From assembly GCA_002390825.1 (NCBI GenBank), contig DGQR01000008.1, positions 1 to 8,435 on the forward strand: a stretch of 8,435 bases of DNA, written 5' to 3'. The position numbers were made by a program, and so were the translations under genes. The notes beneath the pieces were generated by a model. That model saw only the letters and a list, made by a program, of their open reading frames with translations, had not been told where the DNA came from and ran no database searches. Below, piece by piece: positions 1 to 6,001 of this stretch (positions within the stretch are counted from its first letter, which is position 1; the number at the start of each line of letters is the position of its first letter). The stretch is from Rhodoferax sp. UBA4409 (GTDB lineage Bacteria; Pseudomonadota; Gammaproteobacteria; Burkholderiales; Burkholderiaceae_C).

Positions 1-103
1 AGCACTCAGCACAGCACTGCGTCAGCAGGGTCTGCATTAAGACCGTAGTTGCGCGAAAGTCCACCGCGGTCTGGCGCATGCCGGTGCAGCTAAGCTTGTA
101 AGC
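1..103. other. Upstream region of the EamA transporter, no clear signal
   Basis: This stretch before the first gene holds no coding sequence I can support. It contains a short inverted repeat (GGTCT at 29-33, AGACC at 40-44, 6-nt loop) and an 8-bp palindrome ACCGCGGT at 62-69. Neither has a T-run or other terminator trait. I see no convincing -35/-10 pair and no good Shine-Dalgarno before the ATG at 104. A promoter for the transporter presumably lies here or further left, outside the window. Confidence 0.3.
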
Positions 104-949
104 ATGAATGCATCCCTTCTTGCTTTAGCTGCTATCGCCCTGTGGGGCAGTCTGGCCCCTTTGGGCGTCTCCTTGGGCCATGTGCCACCGTTTCTGCTCA
201 CAGGCGTGGGCCTGGTCATCGGGAGTGTGATTGGCTTGCTGCTATCTCGCGGCCGGGTAAGTGCATGGAAGGTGCCCGCCGCCACCTTGGCGCTGGGGGT
301 TTATGGGCTGTTCGGATTTCACTTCCTGCTGTTTATCGCCCTGCGCCATGCGCCGCCGGTGCAAGCCAATCTGGTGAACTACCTGTGGCCGCTGGGCATT
401 GTGTTGATGGCCCCGCTGTTTCTGCCCGGCATGCGGCTACGCGCGCTGCACGTGGCGGCCGCCTTGCTCGGCTTTGCCGGCGCGGCGCTGGCCATATTGG
501 GGGGCCGCGATGCAGGCAGCGACATGGGCGGTTGGGCATGGGGCTATTTGCCGGCCATGGCCTCTGCCTTTGTGTGGGCCAGCTATTCGCTGATGACCCG
601 GCGGGTACCGCCTTTCCCGAATGCGGCGATCGGTTTGTTCGGTCTGGTGTCCGGACTTCTTTCGCTCGTGTGCCACGTGCTCTTAGAACCATCCGTCACG
701 CTGACGGCCCACGATTGGCAGCTGCTGGCAGCGCTGGGTTTAGGACCCTTGGGTGGTGCGTTTTACCTCTGGGATGCGGCGCTCAAACGCGGTGACGCAC
801 GCACCATCGGCGTGTTGTCATTTCTGACGCCACTGCTGTCCACCTTGGGCCTGCTCTGGATTCGGGGCGAATGGCCTAGCGCCAGTGTGGCGTTGGCTGC
901 TGCCATGATCGTGGGAGCAGCCGTGTTGGGCTCTCGCGCCAAGGCTTGA
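104..949 (+). CDS. EamA/DMT-superfamily inner-membrane exporter, YddG-like
   Basis: This 281-residue protein is very hydrophobic throughout, consistent with about ten membrane helices in two EamA repeats (roughly residues 5-135 and 145-278), the usual size and plan of the drug/metabolite transporter superfamily. The segment VNYLWP at residues 91-96 and the helix-rich second half, with a G-D-A-R-T turn before SFLTPLLST, recall the E. coli aromatic amino acid exporter YddG. That likeness is from memory, so the substrate is only a guess (an amino acid or similar metabolite). The ATG at 104 puts the first helix directly at the N-terminus, normal for the family, but no strong Shine-Dalgarno precedes it. 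The gene converges on ptsI, so it is not part of that operon. The family call is firm; the substrate is not. Confidence 0.88.
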   Translation: MNASLLALAAIALWGSLAPLGVSLGHVPPFLLTGVGLVIGSVIGLLLSRGRVSAWKVPAATLALGVYGLFGFHFLLFIALRHAPPVQANLVNYLWPLGIVLMAPLFLPGMRLRALHVAAALLGFAGAALAILGGRDAGSDMGGWAWGYLPAMASAFVWASYSLMTRRVPPFPNAAIGLFGLVSGLLSLVCHVLLEPSVTLTAHDWQLLAALGLGPLGGAFYLWDAALKRGDARTIGVLSFLTPLLSTLGLLWIRGEWPSASVALAAAMIVGAAVLGSRAKA

Positions 950-984
950 GTACCGCAACAAAAACATGCTCTAGCCCTCGCGGA

Positions 985-1026
985 AAGTGCGCCGTTAGCT
1001 ATCAAAACAATAGCGCGCAGGCACTT
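985..1026. repeat. Compound intergenic inverted repeat between two gene ends
   Basis: In the 80-bp gap between the convergent transporter and ptsI, an outer arm AAGTGC (985-990) pairs with GCACTT (1021-1026). An inner arm GCTAT (998-1002) pairs with ATAGC (1010-1014) around the 7-nt loop CAAAACA. TGCGC (988-992) can alternatively pair with GCGCA (1015-1019). No T-run follows directly on either strand, so it is not a canonical terminator, though on the minus strand a run of five T occurs some 20 nt after the structure. The GCTAT-loop-ATAGC core resembles short dispersed palindromes I recall from Comamonadaceae intergenic regions. It may act as a bidirectional 3'-end structure for both genes. 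Confidence 0.55.
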
Positions 1027-1029
1027 ACA

Positions 1030-2808
1030 TCAAACGTATCCACCCGTCAGCTCCAAGGCCGGATCTTCCGCGGTGCGGACCCGCTGGGCCCAAAGGGCCA
1101 GCTTGGTGGTGTCGGAGCGCAAGATCTCTTGCTTGACCGCCAGAATCTGCGCAGGGTGCATGGAGAAGCTGCGCAGTCCCAGGCCCAGCAGCAAGCGCGT
1201 CAGGGTCACATCACCCGCCATTTCACCGCACACACTCACGTCTTTGCCCTGCGCACGGCATTCGGCAATCGTGTCTGCGACCAGCCGCAGCACTGCAGGG
1301 TGCAGCGGGTCGTAGAGGTGGGCCACCGATTCGTCCGCACGATCGATGGCCAAGGTGTACTGGATCAAGTCATTGGTACCAATCGACAAAAAGTCAAAGT
1401 ACTTCAAAAACAAGGGCAGGCTCAAAGCGGCCGCAGGAATCTCGATCATCGCGCCCAGCTGCACCGGGCCATACACATCACCCCGACGGTCAAGCTGGGC
1501 ACGGGCCCGCTCAATGTGGGCCAGGGTTTGACGGATTTCGCTTGCGTGGGCCAGCATCGGAATGAGCAGGCGGACTTTGCCATGCGCGGCCGCCCGCAAA
1601 ATCGCGCGCAGCTGCGTCAAAAACATAGCGGGCTCGGCCAGGCTCCAGCGGATCGCCCGCAAGCCCAGCGCAGGGTTGAGGTGGGCGTCGTCATGCACTG
1701 ACTCATCCAGCGGCTTGTCAGCCCCCACATCCACGGTGCGGATGGTGACAGGCAAGCCCTCCATCCCTTCGACCGCCTTTTTGTAGGCCCGGTACTGCTC
1801 TTCTTCGTCCGGCAACTGGCCATGGCGCCCCATGAACAGAAACTCGCTGCGGAACAGCCCGACGCCCAAGGCACCTGCCTTGAGTGCGGCCTGGGCGTCT
1901 TCCGGCATTTCAATGTTGGCCAGCAGCTGGATTTTTTCGTCATCCATGGTCACGGCGGGGGTGTGCAGCAAGCGCTGCAAGCGGCCACGTTCGAGTTCAC
2001 CCTGGCGCTGTTTGAAGCCGTATTCCGCGAGGATGATGGGCGATGGGTCCACGATGACCACACCGGCGTCGCCATCGATGATCACCCAGTCATCCTGCCG
2101 CACCAATTGGCTGCAGGTGCGCGCGCCCACCACCGCGGGGATGTCCATGCTGCGCGCCACGATGGCGGTGTGCGAGGTTTTGCCGCCCACATCGGTGATG
2201 AAGCCCGCGAACACACTTTGCTTGAACTGCAACATGTCGGCTGGCGACAGGTCATGGGCGATGAGCACCAGGGGCACATCCACGGTGTCGTCCAACAACA
2301 AGTCCTGCTGTGCGCCTTTGCGGCCCGGCCGCTGAGCGGGCAGTACCGGCGACTGGCCGCCCTTCATCGCGCGCAGCACCCGTTCGCAAATCTGCTCCAT
2401 GTCGGCCTTGCGCTCGCGCAGGTAGGCGTCTTCCATTTCATCGAAATGGCGGGCAATGATTTCAAGCTGGGTGGTCAAGGCCCACTCGGCGTTGTACAAG
2501 CGGTCGGTGATCCAGTGTTTGACGCCGCCGACCAGCTCTTCGTCTTGCAGCAGCATCAAGTGCACATCCAACAAGGCGGCCAGTTCGGTAGGCGCCTCTT
2601 TGGGCCCCATTCGGCTGATGCTGGTTTGGAGTCGGTAGATTTCTTCAACCACCGCATCGCGACCTGCCCGCACCCGTGCGATTTCGGCATCCACCTCATC
2701 CGGTTTGATGAAGTAGTGCGCGACATCCACCCGGCTTGACGCGACCAAGACCGCGCGCCCGATGGCAATGCCCCGGGAAACCGCGAGGCCGTGGACCGAA
2801 AATGTCAT
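1030..2808 (-). CDS. ptsI: Phosphoenolpyruvate-protein phosphotransferase (PTS enzyme I)
   Basis: Enzyme I takes phosphate from PEP onto a histidine and passes it to HPr in the cytoplasm. The protein has 592 residues, against 575 in E. coli. It has an N-terminal HPr-binding/helical region, a swivelling phosphohistidine domain with GGKTSHTAI and active His213, then a PEP-binding TIM barrel with GLFRSEFLFM (317-326), a conserved RTVDVGADK block (about 357-365), FLSIGTNDLIQYTLAIDR (473-490) and the catalytic Cys527 in VCGEMAGD. About 24 extra residues precede the active histidine relative to E. coli; a basic, glycine/proline-rich stretch at about 150-175 accounts for most of them. GGAG at 2818-2821 lies 9 nt before the ATG. 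It is the last gene of the unit, 34 nt after HPr. All catalytic residues I looked for are present. Confidence 0.97.
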   Translation of the reverse strand: MTFSVHGLAVSRGIAIGRAVLVASSRVDVAHYFIKPDEVDAEIARVRAGRDAVVEEIYRLQTSISRMGPKEAPTELAALLDVHLMLLQDEELVGGVKHWITDRLYNAEWALTTQLEIIARHFDEMEDAYLRERKADMEQICERVLRAMKGGQSPVLPAQRPGRKGAQQDLLLDDTVDVPLVLIAHDLSPADMLQFKQSVFAGFITDVGGKTSHTAIVARSMDIPAVVGARTCSQLVRQDDWVIIDGDAGVVIVDPSPIILAEYGFKQRQGELERGRLQRLLHTPAVTMDDEKIQLLANIEMPEDAQAALKAGALGVGLFRSEFLFMGRHGQLPDEEEQYRAYKKAVEGMEGLPVTIRTVDVGADKPLDESVHDDAHLNPALGLRAIRWSLAEPAMFLTQLRAILRAAAHGKVRLLIPMLAHASEIRQTLAHIERARAQLDRRGDVYGPVQLGAMIEIPAAALSLPLFLKYFDFLSIGTNDLIQYTLAIDRADESVAHLYDPLHPAVLRLVADTIAECRAQGKDVSVCGEMAGDVTLTRLLLGLGLRSFSMHPAQILAVKQEILRSDTTKLALWAQRVRTAEDPALELTGGYV

Positions 2809-2842
2809 GTCTGCAGGCTCCGCAGGGTCAGGGGCAGCGGGT

Positions 2843-3112
2843 TCATTCGCCTTCTCCGAACTTGTCGTTGATCAGGGCCAACAGGGCGTCCATGGCTTCT
2901 TGCTCACGGTCACCGCTGGTCTCGAGGGTGATCTCGGAGCCTATGCCGGCTGCCAGCATCATCACGCCCATGATGCTTTTGGCATTGACACGGCGCTCAC
3001 CGCGAGACATCCAGACCTCGCAAGGGAAGCTGCCCGCCAATTTGGTGAACTTGGCCGAGGCCCGTGCGTGGAGGCCCAGTTTATTGACTATGGTCGTGTT
3101 GGTGCTGATCAT
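2843..3112 (-). CDS. ptsH: Phosphocarrier protein HPr
   Basis: HPr is the small cytoplasmic carrier that receives phosphate from enzyme I and passes it to EIIA proteins. The 89-residue protein matches the family size. The active histidine is His15 in NKLGLHARASAKF. Ser46 lies in AKSIMGVMML, the region phosphorylated by HPr kinase/phosphorylase in species that have HprK; hprK itself is not in this window. The start at 3112 is chosen because it gives the standard N-terminus; an in-frame ATG further upstream (3283) would add 57 residues of out-of-frame EIIA sequence. No Shine-Dalgarno precedes this start, which lies inside the EIIA gene (32-nt overlap), so translation is probably coupled to EIIA. 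ptsI follows 34 nt later. Confidence 0.96.
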   Translation of the reverse strand: MISTNTTIVNKLGLHARASAKFTKLAGSFPCEVWMSRGERRVNAKSIMGVMMLAAGIGSEITLETSGDREQEAMDALLALINDKFGEGE

Positions 3113-3527
3113 GGGTTTTACGATGTTGGTTTTGCGGTGCGGTGACCGCGACTTGCATGATGCTCTGGGTGCCACCGGCGAGCGCTCGGGTGACCAAAAC
3201 GTCCAGCGGCTCATGCCGGTAATTGACGGTGCGCAACAGCATGGGCAGGTTGACACCCACCACCAGCTTGGACTGATGACCATCCACCACTTTTTGGGCC
3301 ACGTTGCAGGGGGTGGCGCCGAACACGTCGGTCAGCACCAGCGCCTGCGGCGCACCCAATTGGCGAAGCAGCGTTTGGGCCGCTGCGCGTGTCACGTCGG
3401 GGTTTTCGTTGGCAGGAACATCCAGTGCGCTGATGCCGTCTCCCGCGTCCGGGTACACATGCAGCACACAAGCTCGCAATGCACTGGCAAGGGGAGCGTG
3501 GGCGATGATAAGGATGCCGGTGTTCAT
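3081..3527 (-). CDS. PTS EIIA component, mannose/fructose (EIIA-Man) type
   Basis: This 148-residue cytoplasmic protein has the start of the EIIA-Man fold (PF03610 family): GILIIAH with the phosphorylatable His10, then APLASAL, a central ALVLTDVFGATPCNVAQ block (about 62-78) and VVGVNLPMLLR (about 89-99). The family receives phosphate from HPr. Because no EIIB or EIIC lies nearby, a regulatory role is more likely than direct sugar import; that is inference. The C-terminal 18 residues are polar and histidine-rich (His135, 139, 142, 144, 146), and the last ten codons overlap the start of ptsH. It begins 23 nt after the MFS stop, with only weak Shine-Dalgarno complementarity. The start is supported by the conserved N-terminus, and no upstream in-frame ATG exists before a stop. 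Confidence 0.93.
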   Translation of the reverse strand: MNTGILIIAHAPLASALRACVLHVYPDAGDGISALDVPANENPDVTRAAAQTLLRQLGAPQALVLTDVFGATPCNVAQKVVDGHQSKLVVGVNLPMLLRTVNYRHEPLDVLVTRALAGGTQSIMQVAVTAPQNQHRKTHDQHQHDHSQ

Positions 3528-3550
3528 ACGAAGTCAGAGTTGGGCATTGA

Positions 3551-4771
3551 TTATGGCGTCTTTGCTCGGCACGCCACCAGATAAGCCAGCACACTGGCGC
3601 CACCAAAAGCCGCAAACGCCACTTGAAACGCCTGTACTTCAGGCAGCCCGTGGGCCTTCAGGACATCCAGCAACAGGCCCAGGCCCCACTGCACCGCAAA
3701 CACGCCCGCAAAGATCACCAGGTTATAGGCCGACAGAGCCCGCCCGGCAAGCCCGGCGGGGAACGCCATGCCCACCGCCGGCTGCGCAAGTGCTGCGACC
3801 GTGGAAGCGACACAATACAAGGCAAATACGACTGCAGCGCCCACCGATAGAGCAGGACCCGCTATGATTAATATAGCAAGCATCACAAAACTGACCGGCA
3901 CCCAACGGCGGATCATTTTTTCAGCGGTATGCCCGTTGCGAGCCAGCCATGGGTTTGCCAATCCCCATAGCCAATACGCAAGCAACATGGCCACATTCAG
4001 CCAAAACAAACCACTGGCGGCTTGGGCCGGTGTGTAACCGGCTACCTTGGTCATCCAGGGACCCGCCCACAGGGTTTGCATGGCCACGAGGCCGCCATAG
4101 TTAACGAAGCCCAGCGGGGCCAATGCCCTGAAATACGGGTTGCGCCACACCTCGGCGTAGCCTTGCGCCGGTGCGTTGGTGCCGGCAGCGGTTGCAGGGG
4201 CCTCCCACGCGGGGACCTGCCAGGCGATCAAGACCATGCTGATCAGCATCAGGGCCGCCAAGGCCAAAAAGATGCCGCGCCAGCCGATGACCGGCAAAAG
4301 CCACTGAACCGGCAAGGTGGAAGCGACCATGCCAAATGCACCCACCATCAACATCCACGAGTTGGCGCGCATCAGTTGTTCCGGAGCGAACCAGCGACGG
4401 TATCCGGTCAAGGCCGCCATGAGGCAAGCGCAGACTCCGATACCGCAGAGAATCCGCGCGAACAAAAGGCCCACAAAGCCGTCGGCCTGTGAAAACGCGA
4501 TGCACCCCGCCAAGGCTGCCGCCAAAAAGAGGAGCTCCACCTTGCGCGGGCCATGGCTGTCCAGCCATTTGCCCAGAGGGAGTTGCATGGCAGCGAAGCC
4601 CAGAAAATACCCGCCAGCGAGCAAGCCAAGGTCAGCGGATTGCAGTTGAAACTCTGCAACCAGGGTAGGCGCTATCGTGGCTGTGATCGCACGGATCAGG
4701 GCTGACAAAAAGTAAGCGAAGGCGAACGCCAAAAATACGGCGATCGCTTTATTGCGTGACATGAAACTCAT
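3551..4771 (-). CDS. Major facilitator superfamily transporter
   Basis: This 406-residue protein with about twelve hydrophobic segments is the standard size for an MFS permease of the inner membrane. The loop between helices 2 and 3 carries the MFS motif A in the form GKWLDSHGPRK (residues 67-77). A hydrophilic central loop with many alanines lies near residues 190-215. The substrate cannot be read from sequence. The start at 4771 is chosen because its ATG overlaps the TGA of the lipoprotein gene (ATGA at 4768-4771), the usual sign of translational coupling; a second ATG at 4762 would also give a plausible N-terminus. GGAAG lies about 13 nt upstream, rather far. It is followed 23 nt later by the PTS EIIA gene, which suggests cotranscription with the PTS relay. 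Confidence 0.92.
   Translation of the reverse strand: MSFMSRNKAIAVFLAFAFAYFLSALIRAITATIAPTLVAEFQLQSADLGLLAGGYFLGFAAMQLPLGKWLDSHGPRKVELLFLAAALAGCIAFSQADGFVGLLFARILCGIGVCACLMAALTGYRRWFAPEQLMRANSWMLMVGAFGMVASTLPVQWLLPVIGWRGIFLALAALMLISMVLIAWQVPAWEAPATAAGTNAPAQGYAEVWRNPYFRALAPLGFVNYGGLVAMQTLWAGPWMTKVAGYTPAQAASGLFWLNVAMLLAYWLWGLANPWLARNGHTAEKMIRRWVPVSFVMLAILIIAGPALSVGAAVVFALYCVASTVAALAQPAVGMAFPAGLAGRALSAYNLVIFAGVFAVQWGLGLLLDVLKAHGLPEVQAFQVAFAAFGGASVLAYLVACRAKTP
3861..3877. repeat. GCTAT-N7-ATAGC inverted repeat inside the MFS gene
   Basis: A 5-bp inverted repeat GCTAT (3861-3865) / ATAGC (3873-3877) with a 7-nt AT-rich loop sits in the MFS coding sequence. It has the same arms and loop length as the inner hairpin at 998-1014. 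On the coding strand it reads as Ala-Ile-Leu-Ile-Ile-Ala, using the codons ATA, TTA and ATA that are scarce in a GC-rich gene. It keeps the frame and encodes membrane-helix residues. It may be chance. Confidence 0.35.
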
Positions 4772-5286
4772 AACAGAGAGATATCTTCCAGAAATGTTAG
4801 CGCCCACTCTGGCGAAACCTTTGGTGCGTAAACAGCGAGGTGATACAGCCTTTGTTCATGCAAGAACCAGCTGAGTCGCGCCTGTATCGGCTTGCCCTGT
4901 GGATCGACACCGGTTGCCTGAATGGAAATGGCGCTTTTACCCCAGGAGGGCGACGTCCATGGAGCAGCCTCTGGCGTTCCTGCGCGCATGGAACGCAGGG
5001 CTTGTTGTTGCCACGCACTTTGAATATCGCGAGCCGCCGCCTCGTCTGGCACGGCGACCTGGCTGATCGCGAATAACGCGTCCCCAGCTTCGCAGCCCAT
5101 GATGTCCAGTGACAGGGTTTTATCGCCAATCTGCTGATTGCGTGTGGCGCTGTCAGGCTTGCAGGGAAGATTGAAGGCCACCGCTCCCAGCGGTGCTTTG
5201 CGCCAATTCATCGTCGGGCTGCACGCAGAGACAGCCGCGATGACGGCGAATGCCGCAATCGCGCGGACCCAGCGAACACGGCTCAT
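4768..5286 (-). CDS. Putative small lipoprotein of unknown function
   Basis: I do not recognise this 172-residue protein. It starts with a basic n-region (MSRVRWVR), a hydrophobic stretch and a lipobox V19-S20-A21-C22, so it is probably lipidated at Cys22 and anchored in a membrane facing the periplasm. The mature part has two further cysteines, Cys42 in FNLPCKP and Cys65 in DIMGCEAGD, that could form a disulfide, and it ends in a mixed hydrophobic segment. No catalytic motif is visible. Both gene borders are ATGA overlaps: its ATG overlaps the DUF4197 stop (5283-5286) and its TGA overlaps the MFS start (4768-4771). It has no Shine-Dalgarno of its own, so translation is likely coupled to DUF4197. 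A periplasmic accessory role is possible but not shown. Confidence 0.85.
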   Translation of the reverse strand: MSRVRWVRAIAAFAVIAAVSACSPTMNWRKAPLGAVAFNLPCKPDSATRNQQIGDKTLSLDIMGCEAGDALFAISQVAVPDEAAARDIQSAWQQQALRSMRAGTPEAAPWTSPSWGKSAISIQATGVDPQGKPIQARLSWFLHEQRLYHLAVYAPKVSPEWALTFLEDISLL

Positions 5287-5984
5287 CGGAGCGTGCCGAA
5301 TACTTTGCTGAGAATGCTGCTTCCGTAAGCAACCGGGTTTTGCCGGATTTTTTTCTCTTCCTCGCCAATCATGAAGTACAGGCCGTCCAAGGACTTGCCG
5401 GTGACGTACTGCTGAATGTTGGCGTCCTCTTTCTTCAGGAGCCCCAACTCGGAGGCACGGCCTGCGACTTGGTTGTATTTGTCGGCGAGCCCCACCTTGG
5501 AGGTGGCTTGGGTCACGATAGGCAGAAACTTGGTGCCCAGCGGTGCCCGGGTCTTTTCCGCAAAGAACTGGCTGACGGCAGTGTCGCCGCCTGCGAGTAT
5601 GCCCTTGGCATCCTGCACTGACATGCCCTGCACTGCCTTCATCAACACATCTTTGGCCATCGGAACCGCGGCTTCAGCCGCGCGATTCATGGAAGTCACC
5701 AGCTCATCGACTTTGCCGCCCTGGCCGAAGGTACGCATCAATTTGGCTGCGTCTTCGAGATATCCCGGCAATGTGATGCGAACTTTCTCGTTGCCAAGGA
5801 ATCCATCTACCGCGCCGAGTTGAAGAACTGCCGCCGAGGCGCCCTTCTCAAGCGCTACTTTCAGCCCTTTGCTCGCATCCGTGTTGCTGAGGTCGGCCAA
5901 ACTCAGGGCGTGTGCGCGCTGGGTGATGGTGCTGAAAAGGGTCGCGGTGAGCAGTGAGAGCGACGTAAACTGTCTACGGTCCAT
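5283..5984 (-). CDS. DUF4197-family exported protein
   Basis: This 233-residue protein matches my memory of the DUF4197 family: GLKVALEKGASAAVLQLG followed by DGFLGNEKVRITLP near the mature N-terminus, and near the C-terminus LDGLYFMIGEEEKKIRQNP and a closing KVFGTLR. The family has no established function. The N-terminus MDRRQFTSLSLL, a hydrophobic core and AHA (24-26) form a signal peptide with likely cleavage after Ala26; the RRQF group makes it Tat-like. The start at 5984 is preceded by AGGAA (5993-5997) at 8-nt spacing. An upstream in-frame ATG at 6089 would add 35 residues antisense to tlpA and spoil the signal peptide. It is the first gene of the six-gene minus-strand unit and lies 17 bp from the divergent tlpA-like gene. 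Confidence 0.9.
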   Translation of the reverse strand: MDRRQFTSLSLLTATLFSTITQRAHALSLADLSNTDASKGLKVALEKGASAAVLQLGAVDGFLGNEKVRITLPGYLEDAAKLMRTFGQGGKVDELVTSMNRAAEAAVPMAKDVLMKAVQGMSVQDAKGILAGGDTAVSQFFAEKTRAPLGTKFLPIVTQATSKVGLADKYNQVAGRASELGLLKKEDANIQQYVTGKSLDGLYFMIGEEEKKIRQNPVAYGSSILSKVFGTLR

Positions 5985-6001
5985 GGAGAGATTTCCTGCG
6001 T
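5985..6001. promoter_or_regulatory. 17-bp divergent start region with two Shine-Dalgarno sites
   Basis: The DUF4197 start (minus strand) and the TlpA-like start (plus strand) are separated by only 17 bp. The plus-strand gene has GGAGAG at 5985-5990, 11 nt from its ATG. The minus-strand gene has AGGAA (read at 5993-5997), 8 nt from its ATG. There is no room for promoters in the gap, so each promoter must lie within the opposite gene, and the two mRNAs would be complementary at their 5' ends. I could not find a convincing -35/-10 pair in either flank. Confidence 0.6.

Noticed and set aside
29..44. Small hairpin GGTCT/AGACC as terminator of an upstream gene
   Set aside because: Only 5 bp with no T-run and no gene end visible to its left.
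946..1701. Plus-strand open frame of 251 codons overlapping the end of the transporter and opposite ptsI
   Set aside because: Antisense shadow of ptsI with Gln/Arg-rich composition and no domain; its ATG overlap with the transporter is coincidental.
1822..2739. Long plus-strand open frame (305 codons) opposite ptsI
   Set aside because: It is antisense to a fully conserved enzyme I gene; its translation is low-complexity (His, Gln, Gly, Ala rich) with no recognisable domain, as expected of a shadow in GC-rich DNA.
3113..3283. Longer HPr with 57 extra N-terminal residues
   Set aside because: The extra part is out-of-frame EIIA sequence and would destroy the standard HPr N-terminus.
2736..3584. 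Plus-strand open frame of 282 codons opposite EI start, HPr and EIIA
   Set aside because: It runs antisense across three conserved genes and lacks any domain-like pattern.
4772..4807. Upstream MFS start at 4807
   Set aside because: It would overlap the lipoprotein gene by 40 nt and add a polar stretch before helix 1; the ATGA overlap at 4768-4771 is the better start.
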